DNA from: Streptomyces rhizoryzae
GTDB lineage: Bacteria; Actinomycetota; Actinomycetes; Streptomycetales; Streptomycetaceae
NCBI RefSeq assembly: GCF_023155275.1
Contig: NZ_JALMUV010000003.1
Location: 124,001 to 188,000 of the forward strand
Direction: 5' to 3'
DNA length: 64,000 bases
The stretch's first letter is position 1, and each line of letters starts with the position of its first letter. Below, one piece after another: positions 8,678-16,370 of the stretch. Under the pieces are notes generated by a model. It had not been told where the DNA came from and did not search any database. It saw only the letters and a program-made list of their open reading frames with translations. The translations under genes were made by a program, and so were the position numbers.

Positions 8678-8838
8678 TTCGTGCTCCCCCACTGATTCAG
8701 CCCCACCACCATGAGGACGGCGAGTCCCACGGCGACCAGCCCGCACAGCGCCAGGACGACCGCGAGCACGATGCCGAACACCGCCCAGCCCGAACGCCGC
8801 GCCCGGCCCCCGCGTCCGGGCCGTGGATCCTCCGACAT
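8674..8838 (-). CDS. Small single-span membrane protein upstream of ubiA-like gene
   Basis: 54 aa from ATG 8838 with GGAGGA 4 nt upstream. A basic N-terminus (GRGGRARRSG) is followed by one long hydrophobic helix (about residues 18-46, WAVFGIVLAVVLALCGLVAV) and a short polar tail. Its TGA overlaps the GTG of the prenyltransferase gene by four bases, so the two proteins are probably made together. I do not recognise a family. A role as accessory or stabilising subunit of the prenyltransferase is a guess from coupling only. Confidence 0.7.
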   Translation of the reverse strand: MSEDPRPGRGGRARRSGWAVFGIVLAVVLALCGLVAVGLAVLMVVGLNQWGSTK

Positions 8839-9562
8839 GTTCTCCTCCCCTCCCGGCCCCCACCCGCGCGGCGAAGGGCTTCCGCGCCCCCGCACACGAG
8901 CCGTGCCACGCCAGAGCATCACGTGATCCGTACCCACGTACCTGAGTACCCGTACTCAGATGGACGGTCCGGATGCGCGCCGCCCCACGGTGGGACACCG
9001 GGCGGCGATTCCGACGTGAAGGGGGGACCGTGGCCACCTGGGGGCTGATCCGAGAGGCAACCGAGCCGCGAACCGGGGCCGGAGGGATTCACCACGGAGA
9101 TGTCCGTGCTCGCGTACGCGGAGGGGAGCCGCGGTCGCCGAACCGGTGGCGGACTCCCACCCGTCGGCGGATCCGGCGGCCACCCGCGAGTCCGTGTGGC
9201 AGCCGCCGGACCTCCCGTAAGGCCGCACGGCCCCGTCGGCTCCGCGGCCGCGGAGCCCGCCGAAGAGCGCTGTTCCGGCGGGTGCCGGTGACGCCGACGT
9301 GGTCGGCGGGCGGCCGGGAATGGGGGGTTTGTTGAACGAAGTGTGACCGGTTTGTGATCACGGACCGGCAAGCTGGGGGGCGGCGGCCGAGTGGGAGACG
9401 GGGGCCGGACGGGGATTGCGGTGGGGCCGTGACGGCTGTGGTCGTCGGCGTCGGTCCGCCTACGCAGTGTCTCGGAGTGCGGGCGGCCGTGTCCGCGGTT
9501 CGCCCTCGCCCTTACGATGCCCCAACTCCGTCCGTCCACCTCACCCGGAAGGCCACCGCGGA
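8839..9562. other. Intergenic, 724 bp, no confident gene
   Basis: Divergent region between the minus-strand small-protein/UbiA pair and the plus-strand hypothetical at 9563. Several open frames cross it but none has family-like sequence and a ribosome site. It holds the palindrome at 8942-8959 and, near 9332-9365, TTGAAC followed by two TGTGA motifs (TGTGACCGG, TGTGATCACGG) that may belong to a promoter for the plus-strand gene. The middle (9000-9300) shows nothing I can interpret. Confidence 0.5.
8942..8959. promoter_or_regulatory. Perfect 18-bp palindrome upstream of the small-protein/UbiA pair
   Basis: CTGAGTAC (8942-8949), CC, GTACTCAG (8952-8959). It lies 104 bp upstream of the 54-aa gene start. 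A GTAC-rich stretch (GTACCCACGTAC) adjoins it on the gene side. This looks like a dimeric regulator site, but no dedicated regulator gene is adjacent. Confidence 0.5.
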
Positions 9563-10513
9563 ATGCCCGTCTTCAGACGCCGCAAAGGCAACCGTCCCCG
9601 CTTGGTGCCCGAACTCGACGACGCCGCGCTGGGGCGGGTCCGGCGGCGCGTCGAGACGTGCTGGGACCGTGGAGCACTCGATACGGCTGTCATGGCCCTG
9701 CTGAAGGAGGCGATCGACGAGGCCGGGGAGGACTGGGACCGCAAGGCCCACCGCCTGCGGGTGCTCGCCGGCGCCGCGGGGCGCGGGCTCCCCGGCATCT
9801 GGCGGCGGCACAACCCGGACGACCCGTCCGCCCTGCTGCTGCACGCCTGGTCGGACCTGGTCCAGGCCGGCCGGCAGGGCGCCGGCATCGACCTGGACGC
9901 CACCCGGGAGACCTGCCGGCGGGCGGCCGAGCTGCTCCCCGCCGACCCCACGCCCTGGACCCTCTACCTGGCCGTACTGCGCCTGGAGCGGCGGCCGTCC
10001 GGCGAACTCTCCGCGATCTGGCGGGAGATCAAGTCCCGCGACCCGTGGAACCGCGAGGCCCACCTCCAGGCCCTGGGCTACCTCTCCCCGGACGAGTGCG
10101 GCTCCAGCAGCCAGGTGCTGGACCTGCTCGACAGCGTCCGCTCCGCGATGCCGCCCAACGCCCCCGCCGCCGGGCTGGAACTGACCGCCCTGGTCCGCAG
10201 CCACCAGCGCGCCATGACGCCCGGCGGGGTGACGGCCCTCGGGGCGGGCGAGTTCTGGCGCCGCCCGGACGCGGTACCCGTACTCGATCACGCGGCGCAC
10301 TACTGGACGAGCCCCGGCTTCCTCCACCACGCCCAGGCGCTCGCCGACCTCAACGTGCTGGCGTACGCACTGATCAAGGCCGCCCGGCCCGGCGACGCGG
10401 CGCAGGCGCTGCGCGCCACCGGCGGGGTGGCGACGCCCTGGCCGTGGAGTGCGGACGGTGAGCCGCTGGAGCGGTTCTCGCACCATTTCGCGCGGGCCGC
10501 GGCGTCCGCCTGA
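9563..10513 (+). CDS. Conserved-looking hypothetical protein, helical repeat type
   Basis: 316 aa, no signal peptide or membrane segment. Mostly helical with TPR-like spacing: a basic start (VFRRRKGNRPR), then repeated segments such as DLDATRETCRRAAELLPADPTPW and ARPGDAAQALRAT. Many Trp residues (TPWTLYLAV, ISREFW-like, PWPW) recur at helix ends. This composition fits a cytosolic tetratricopeptide-like scaffold or binding protein; no catalytic motif is evident and I do not recognise a named family. ATG 9563 was chosen because it begins the coding-like part; upstream in-frame codons are poor. It stands alone, with 724 bp of non-coding DNA upstream. Confidence 0.7.
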   Translation: MPVFRRRKGNRPRLVPELDDAALGRVRRRVETCWDRGALDTAVMALLKEAIDEAGEDWDRKAHRLRVLAGAAGRGLPGIWRRHNPDDPSALLLHAWSDLVQAGRQGAGIDLDATRETCRRAAELLPADPTPWTLYLAVLRLERRPSGELSAIWREIKSRDPWNREAHLQALGYLSPDECGSSSQVLDLLDSVRSAMPPNAPAAGLELTALVRSHQRAMTPGGVTALGAGEFWRRPDAVPVLDHAAHYWTSPGFLHHAQALADLNVLAYALIKAARPGDAAQALRATGGVATPWPWSADGEPLERFSHHFARAAASA

Positions 10514-10608
10514 GCACAGGCGCAAGTGCGGTTAAGGGCATACATGCGAGCCATAGCCGGAACGAGTGGAATCATGTGCGGTTTCCGGTGTCTCCCGAAT
10601 GCCCGGTT

Positions 10609-10635
10609 CTTCCGCAGGGAATCCCCTGCGGGAAG
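10609..10635 (+). promoter_or_regulatory. Leader hairpin upstream of the 146-aa gene
   Basis: CTTCCGCAGGG (10609-10619) can pair with CCCTGCGGGAAG (10624-10635) with one bulged G and a 4-nt loop. It ends 17 bp before the ATG at 10653 and just upstream of the ribosome site GGGAG. It could act as an attenuator or mRNA-stability element. The stretch before it (10514-10608) is unusually AT-containing for this DNA and carries GTGCGGTT twice, 48 bp apart. Confidence 0.4.
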
Positions 10636-10652
10636 AGCGTTGGGAGACCCGC

Positions 10653-11093
10653 ATGCGCCAGACCGTCAGCCCCGGCCGCGCGGCCGCGCCCGGCGGCCGT
10701 CGCACGCTGCTGCTCCTGACGCTGCTGGCCCTGCTGTTCACGGTGCTGACCGCCGCCTTCTCCGATGCGGCACCGGCCGCGGAGGGGAGGTGCCCGGCCG
10801 CGGCCGAGGCGCCGGTGGCCACCGGCACCACCGGCCGCCCCTGTGACGCGGCGGCGCACGTCCTGACGCCCTCCGGGGACGACCCGCGCCATCCGGGCAG
10901 CGGTTTCCGGCGGCTGTGCCACGCCACGGCCTGCCATCTGCGCCCGCACGCGCCGACCGGACCCGGCGGCAAGGCCGTCCGGGAAGCCGGCGGTCCGGCG
11001 TCCCCGGCCACACCGGGGCACGCTGCTTCCCGGGCCCTGCGGCCCGCTGCCCCCGCGGGATCCCTGCCCCAGGTGACCGTGCTGCGCTGCTGA
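10653..11093 (+). CDS. Hypothetical exported or membrane-anchored small protein
   Basis: 146 aa. A basic start (RQTVSPGRAAAPGGRR) precedes a strongly hydrophobic stretch at residues 18-34 (LLLLTLLALLFTVLTAAF), then a small-residue region that could be a signal-peptidase site (near DAAPAAEG). The rest is Pro/Ala/Gly-rich with five cysteines, including CHATACH, and ends in cysteine. No domain is recognised. ATG 10653 follows GGGAG by 6 nt. The next gene, 109 bp downstream, is another small hypothetical and may be cotranscribed. Confidence 0.5.
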   Translation: MRQTVSPGRAAAPGGRRTLLLLTLLALLFTVLTAAFSDAAPAAEGRCPAAAEAPVATGTTGRPCDAAAHVLTPSGDDPRHPGSGFRRLCHATACHLRPHAPTGPGGKAVREAGGPASPATPGHAASRALRPAAPAGSLPQVTVLRC

Positions 11094-11202
11094 GCGGGCC
11101 CGGCCGCGTTCCCGTCCTCCTGCCGTCCTGTGCGCGCAGCCGGTGGGCGGGCGCGGTCTGCCGCCCCTCGCGTCCGCACCCTTTCACCGCAGGAGTTCCG
11201 GC

Positions 11203-11604
11203 ATGCCCGCCGACATCTTCGCGGCCCTCGGCGCGCTCGTCCGCGCCGAGGCCGTCCGCAACGCACCCCGTCCCGCACCCCGTTCCACGACCCCCACCGC
11301 TGCCGCGCAGCACCCCGAACCGGCGCCGGACCGGCCCCGGGCCGCCCCCGCGGTGCCCGGCCAACCGGCACTGCCCCGGCCCGAGGCGGATGCGGTTCCC
11401 GCTGCCGACCCCGGGCCGCCGGGCCCCGCGCAGGCGCGCGGTCCGGCGCCGGGCCCGGTCCCCGTACGGCCGGGCCGGCGCGGGCTGCGGAGGCTGTGGG
11501 AACTCGTCCTCGCCGCCCTGCGGCGGCCGCGCTCCGGTTCCCGCCGGGACGGTGGAGCAGCCGGGGGCGGGGGCGCCTCAGGGGCCCGGACCGCGGAGGA
11601 GTAG
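11203..11604 (+). CDS. Hypothetical Pro/Ala/Arg-rich small protein
   Basis: 133 aa from ATG 11203, preceded by AGGAG with a 7-nt gap. It begins with a short predicted helix (MPADIFAALGALVRAEAVR), continues as a disordered Pro/Ala-rich linker of about 70 residues, then a basic amphipathic stretch (RRGLRRLWELVLAALRRP) and a Gly/Ala tail. No family recognised. The two short helices separated by a flexible linker suggest a binding or anchoring peptide (inference). It converges on the 1583-aa gene with 14 bp between stops. Confidence 0.45.
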   Translation: MPADIFAALGALVRAEAVRNAPRPAPRSTTPTAAAQHPEPAPDRPRAAPAVPGQPALPRPEADAVPAADPGPPGPAQARGPAPGPVPVRPGRRGLRRLWELVLAALRRPRSGSRRDGGAAGGGGASGARTAEE

Positions 11605-11618
11605 CCGGGGCTCGGACG

Positions 11619-14600
11619 TCAGCCTCCGCCGTGGAAGCCCGGCCCTCCGTGGTCGCCGTGGAAGCCCGGCCCGCCGTGGTCGTCATCGCCCTCGCCGTGG
11701 CCGTTCCCGTCCCGGCGGTGGTCGTGGTCGTGGTCGTCCCTGTCCCCGTCCCCATGGCCGTCGTCATGGCCGTTGTCGTGGCCGTCGCCGTCACCTGGGC
11801 CGTCGGGCAGCGGGGGGAGGGGGATGGCGTCGCAGTAGACCACCGGGCCGGGGGTGCCGGGGGGAGTGCCGGGGGCGGGGGGTGGGGCGTCGGGTGGGAT
11901 GCCTTCGGTCTCGATGACCAGCAGGCGCAGCGGGGAGCCGCGCCCTACGGGCGGGACCGGGACCTGGCCGGTGTAGGACGGGGTCGCGGAGGACTCCGCG
12001 TCGATGGAGGTGAGCTCGGTGGTGGTGGCGTCGAGCGTCACCCAGCCGAGGTCCTCGTCGTCGACGAGGTGGTTGCGGCGCTGGAGCGCGGCGGTGATCC
12101 GCGGCCGTTGCGATCCGGTCGGGTCCCAGGACGGGCCGGTGACGCTGACCGACAGGGGGTCGCCCGGTCCGACCCGGAGTTCGCGGTCGGGGAGGGTCCG
12201 CACGAGGTCGGCGAGGACCACGTGTGAGATCTCGGCTCCTGTGATGGCGTCCGGCTGGTAGCGGACCAGGGCGAGCCGGACGAAGGGCAGGCAGGCGGTC
12301 CCGGTGTCCAGCTCCAGGTCGCAGAACCAGCGGCCGCCCGGCTCGTCCGCGTCGAACCGCGGGGTGAAGCCCACCACCGTGACGTCGAGCGTCCCGGACG
12401 GCGTGGGCAGGGACAGCGTCCCGGACGGCCGCTCCGCGTTGGTGAACGTGGCCGCGGTCGGGGCCACGACCGGCGCGGACCGGTGGAGGGGGTCGCGGCC
12501 CAGCAGGGTGACCCAGGCGTCCCGGAGGGAGGCCGGGTCGCCGCCCGGCGGTTCGCCGAGGACCACGCCGAGCAGTTCGCCGTCCCCGGAGGAGTACCAG
12601 GGCCGGTCCAGGTAGACCCGGATGCCGCCGCCGCGCCGGCGGTGGACGAGGGTGCCGGGCGGGCCGCCGAGGGGTTCGAAGGCGAGGGTGGGCACGCAGT
12701 ACAGCAGCCGCGGCGCGGTGGGCGGGGCGCTGCTCCGCACCACGCGCTCCTGCGCGTCGCCCCGGACGGTCAGCGCGTCGAGGCCGGGTGCGGCGAACTC
12801 CGGGGGGAAGGAGTCGGCGAACGCGCTGCCGGCCACCGGGTGGTAGCGCACCGTGCGGTGTTTGGTGTCGCCGAACTCGTGCTTCGGGGGGACGGGCGGG
12901 ACCGGGACCACCGTGGCGGGGGCGGGCCCGCCGTCGGGGTGGCCGGTACCGCCCGGGGTGCCGGGGCCGGCCCCGGGCTTTGCCTTGGCCTGTTCCCGGG
13001 CTTGTTCCTCCGTTGCCCTGGCCTTCGCCTCGGCCGCCTCGGTGTTGAAGTCCAGGCGGCCGTCGCGGAGGACGGCGGGTTCGGCGCCGGGGACGCCGGT
13101 GCGGGGCACCTGCCCCGTCAGCAGGCCGAACACCGGGACGGTCAGCTGCTGGGTCCGGCGGCCCGCGGGGCCGTCGTCGGTCACCTCGGTCCACTCGGCG
13201 ACCAGGTCGATCCGGCCCGTGGTCGCCTCGTCGAGGGTGATGCCGCCGGCCAGGTGCTCGGCGGTGGCGTTGGGGTCACGGGCCGGGCCGGTGCGCGGCA
13301 GGTCCAACGCCGGTGCCCGGAGCGGCTGTTGGACGGCGTGCACCAGGGTGAGTTCCCGCCAGGGGGTGAACATCCAGTGCCGGCCCGCTGCCGCCAGCTC
13401 CAGCGCGTCGTGGGCCTGCTGCTCCGCCGCGGCCCGGGCGGCCGCCGCGTCGCCGTCCCCGTCGGCCGGTGTGCCGGAGGGGGCGGCCGGTGGCGGGGCG
13501 GGTGGCTGCCGGCACCACGAGGCCAGGCCCAGCACGTCCTCCTCGAAGGCGGTCCCGGAGATCCCGGAACACAGCCGGACGGTGGCCACCGCGCCCTTCG
13601 GCAGCGCCACGGTCAGCACCCGGGACGCCGCATCGAAGCGGGGCGGTCCGGTGCCCTCGACCAGCCGCAGCCGGAACGAGCGGGGGCGGTGCCAGACCTC
13701 GCCGTCCCAGGGGACCGGGAACGGCTCCCCGGGCGGCATGCCCGGCAGGTCCAGCAGCACCGCGCCGGTGGACAACGGGTCCGGGAGGTAGGGGAGTTCG
13801 ATCTGCTCGCCGGTGTGCAGGGCGAGGTTCGCCGGGTTCCGGGGGTCGGCCGCCGGTGAGGGGACCGGCTCCAGGCGGACGTCCGGCTGCCCGGGGTCGT
13901 TGAGCGAGCCGCTTTCCCGGACGGCCAGTTGGTAGACGGAGTCCTGGACGCTCTGGTCGGTGGAGCCGATGGCCGCGTCCAGCAGTCCGTGCCACTCGAC
14001 GCACCGCAGCGGCGCCTTCGGGGCCACGACGTGCCGTTCGTCGGCGCCCTGGTAGGGGGCGTGCCCGCCCTCGGTGACCAGCGGGGTGCGGTTGAACTCC
14101 GCGGCGTACTGCTCGGCCGTCCGCCCGGTGCCGGCGGCGTCGCCGAGACCGGTGGTGGCGGCGCCGTCGGCACCGGGGGCGGGGTCGGTGCGGCAGTCCA
14201 CCGTGAAGCTGCTCCTGGCGCCGAGTGCGGTCAGCGAGGCGCAGCCGGGGATGCCGTCGGCGGCGTCGCCGGTGAAGCCCTGGTCGCGCTGCTCCTCGGC
14301 GTAGGCGGCCCTGGTCCGTTCGCCGAAGACGCCGTCCGCGCCGCCCGGCAGCGGGTGGCCGTGGTCGATGAGCGCCTGCTGGACGATCCGGACGTCCTCG
14401 TTGGTCGCGCCGAACCGGACGTGGGCGAGCAGCACCCGCACCGGCGCGGCGGGACCGGGCGTACCGGAACCGGGCGTACCGGGGGCAGGTGTGCCGGTGC
14501 CGGGCGTGCCGGGCGTGCCGGGGGCGGGCGCCGGGACCGGGGGCGGGCCCGCGCCGGGGCTGCTGCGGATCACCAACCGGTACGCCGAGGTGCCCTCCCC

Positions 14601-16370
14601 GAAGGGCAGCCGGGGCGCCACGGCGGGCGCCGGGACGGCCTCGAACCGCTGGAAGACCAGCGTCCCGTCGGCCGGGAGCGCCAGGTCCGGACGGTCCATC
14701 AGGGCATCGGCGTCGCTGCCGCGGGGGCCGTTGCCCGCCAGGTCGACGGTGCGCAGCCGCACCCGGTAGCGGTGACCGAACCGCAGTCTGGGCAGCGAGC
14801 CGGGGTGGGCGGTGGCCGTGATCTCCAGGGGCAGTGCGGTCTTCGCGTCGTTGGTGACCGGGACGGGCCTGTTGGGGGGCCGGTCCTCCGCCACCGAACC
14901 CTCGTCGATGTCCAGCACCAGGCCCGGGCGGTGCGCCGACAGCGACCAGCCGTCCCAGGAGGCCAGGGTCTCCGGCACGGCGACGCTCGGGTCGCCGGAG
15001 CCGGGCGGCGGTCCGATCAGGTTGTCCTGGAAGAAGCCCTCGTCGGAGGCGGCGAGCAGCAGCGGTCCGTGCTGCGGCTGCCGGTACTCCACGTCCCGCC
15101 GGTGCAGGGAGAGCCACCCCCGCTGGGCGTCGTCCCAGATGTCCATCCGGTGGCCGCGGATCACGTCCTCGGCGAACAGCTCGGGGCCCAGCCCGGGCTG
15201 GGCGTCGCCTGCGGCGGCGTCCGCGGGCGACGGGCCAGGGTCCTGGACGCGGGCGCCGCGCCGGGCCAGCTCCCGGGTGAAGGCGTGGTGGTGGTCCGCC
15301 GCCGTGGCGAAGTCCGCCCGGAGGCTGTCCAGGCGCCCGTTTTTGACCAGGGAGATCCCGTGGGTCCGCACCGGCGACAGCCCGGTGGCGTCCGGCGGCA
15401 GCGACAGCAGCTTGAGCGCGGCACCGTCGAGGTCGACCTGCTCGACGCGGAAGTCCTCCTCGGGCAGGGCCGCCACGCCGCGGGACGGTGCCGCCAGCGG
15501 GTCGTCGGCCGTGGCGTTCCGGGCCGTCGGGACGAAGGCCGCGCGGTCGGGGAGGAAGACGTAGCGGGTGCGGGCCGGGACGTCGTGCGAGTCCTTCCCC
15601 AGCGCGGACGTCCAGTGGGGGACGACGGCAAGGAACTGCTCGCCCGAGGAGACGGGGAGCCGGTCGGCCGGCAGCAGGAAGTCCAGGACCAGGCCGAGGT
15701 GCCGGAGCAGTGGGGGGTGGTCGCCGAGCAGGGTGAGCATGTGGTGGAAGTCGGGCTCCGGCAGATCGGGCGGCGCGGGCGGAGTGGTCTGGCCGTGGGC
15801 GAACTTGAGGCTGCCGGGGAGGCGGTGGAAGTCGCGCAGCTCGGCCAGCGCCCCCGGCATCTCGGCGCCGCCCGCGGCGGCCGCGGTCGCGGTGCCCGGC
15901 GCCAGGCCGCGCAGCGTGTGCAGCATCCCGCCCGTCGGGGGCGGCGCCTCGGGCGATTCCCTGGCCACCGTGGCGTAGGCGGTCCGGGTGGCGGTGCTGA
16001 CGTCCTTGACCGAGTAGGTGCGGTGGGTCTGCTGCGCGGGGTCGTCGAAGACGTAGGGCGTCACCGGGGTCTTCGGGTGGAACAGGCTCGTCCACGACGC
16101 CGTGGCGGGGGGCGGGGCCTGCGCCGTCAGCGGGCCGGGGAAGGGGGAGGCCGCGGGGGTGGCGCCCCGGCCGGTCAGGAAGGTGAACGTGGCGTCCTTG
16201 ATCCGGTCGGGCCAGGCCAGGAAGTCGGGGAACCGCTCCAGGACGGTGCCGCTCGACTCGCCGGGCGTCACCAGCCGGGGGGCGAGGAAGACCGCGACGT
16301 GGGCCTGGGTTCCGTCGGCGGTCAAACCGTTCGGCAGGGCGATCCAGTTCAGGTGCTGTTCAGGCGCCAT
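11619..16370 (-). CDS. Giant hypothetical protein (1583 aa) with peptidoglycan-binding-like insert and His/Asp/Gly tail
   Basis: Last gene of the five-gene operon. N-terminal block starts HLNWIALPNGLTADGTQAHV and continues beta-rich with many Pro/Trp/Tyr strand signatures. A Pro/Gly/Thr linker of near-identical short repeats (residues about 615-643; DNA about 14456-14530) leads into a segment of about 75 residues resembling a PG_binding_1 fold (VRIVQQALIDHGHPLPGGAD, then GVFGERTRAAYAEEQ). A second large beta-rich half contains RPWYSSGDGELLGVVL, a coiled Ala/Glu/Lys stretch (EAAEAKARATEEQAREQAK) and ends in about 60 residues made almost only of G, D, H, N, R. No signal peptide or membrane helix. 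ATG 16370 overlaps the preceding gene by 11 bp. I do not recognise a family; a structural or adhesive role is a guess. Confidence 0.85.
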   Translation of the reverse strand: MAPEQHLNWIALPNGLTADGTQAHVAVFLAPRLVTPGESSGTVLERFPDFLAWPDRIKDATFTFLTGRGATPAASPFPGPLTAQAPPPATASWTSLFHPKTPVTPYVFDDPAQQTHRTYSVKDVSTATRTAYATVARESPEAPPPTGGMLHTLRGLAPGTATAAAAGGAEMPGALAELRDFHRLPGSLKFAHGQTTPPAPPDLPEPDFHHMLTLLGDHPPLLRHLGLVLDFLLPADRLPVSSGEQFLAVVPHWTSALGKDSHDVPARTRYVFLPDRAAFVPTARNATADDPLAAPSRGVAALPEEDFRVEQVDLDGAALKLLSLPPDATGLSPVRTHGISLVKNGRLDSLRADFATAADHHHAFTRELARRGARVQDPGPSPADAAAGDAQPGLGPELFAEDVIRGHRMDIWDDAQRGWLSLHRRDVEYRQPQHGPLLLAASDEGFFQDNLIGPPPGSGDPSVAVPETLASWDGWSLSAHRPGLVLDIDEGSVAEDRPPNRPVPVTNDAKTALPLEITATAHPGSLPRLRFGHRYRVRLRTVDLAGNGPRGSDADALMDRPDLALPADGTLVFQRFEAVPAPAVAPRLPFGEGTSAYRLVIRSSPGAGPPPVPAPAPGTPGTPGTGTPAPGTPGSGTPGPAAPVRVLLAHVRFGATNEDVRIVQQALIDHGHPLPGGADGVFGERTRAAYAEEQRDQGFTGDAADGIPGCASLTALGARSSFTVDCRTDPAPGADGAATTGLGDAAGTGRTAEQYAAEFNRTPLVTEGGHAPYQGADERHVVAPKAPLRCVEWHGLLDAAIGSTDQSVQDSVYQLAVRESGSLNDPGQPDVRLEPVPSPAADPRNPANLALHTGEQIELPYLPDPLSTGAVLLDLPGMPPGEPFPVPWDGEVWHRPRSFRLRLVEGTGPPRFDAASRVLTVALPKGAVATVRLCSGISGTAFEEDVLGLASWCRQPPAPPPAAPSGTPADGDGDAAAARAAAEQQAHDALELAAAGRHWMFTPWRELTLVHAVQQPLRAPALDLPRTGPARDPNATAEHLAGGITLDEATTGRIDLVAEWTEVTDDGPAGRRTQQLTVPVFGLLTGQVPRTGVPGAEPAVLRDGRLDFNTEAAEAKARATEEQAREQAKAKPGAGPGTPGGTGHPDGGPAPATVVPVPPVPPKHEFGDTKHRTVRYHPVAGSAFADSFPPEFAAPGLDALTVRGDAQERVVRSSAPPTAPRLLYCVPTLAFEPLGGPPGTLVHRRRGGGIRVYLDRPWYSSGDGELLGVVLGEPPGGDPASLRDAWVTLLGRDPLHRSAPVVAPTAATFTNAERPSGTLSLPTPSGTLDVTVVGFTPRFDADEPGGRWFCDLELDTGTACLPFVRLALVRYQPDAITGAEISHVVLADLVRTLPDRELRVGPGDPLSVSVTGPSWDPTGSQRPRITAALQRRNHLVDDEDLGWVTLDATTTELTSIDAESSATPSYTGQVPVPPVGRGSPLRLLVIETEGIPPDAPPPAPGTPPGTPGPVVYCDAIPLPPLPDGPGDGDGHDNGHDDGHGDGDRDDHDHDHRRDGNGHGEGDDDHGGPGFHGDHGGPGFHGGG
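11629..11682. repeat. 27-bp tandem duplication encoding the tail of the 1583-aa protein
   Basis: Two adjacent 27-bp units (11629-11655 and 11656-11682) differ at one base and both begin CCGTGGAAGCCCGGCC. On the coding strand they give two copies of a DHGGPGFHG nonapeptide at the C-terminus. Recent duplication of a Gly/His motif suggests the tail length is variable between strains. Confidence 0.85.

Noticed and set aside
9341..9365. CRP-like site from two TGTGA motifs
   Set aside because: The motifs are not arranged as a TGTGA-N6-TCACA dyad; mentioned only as possible promoter elements.
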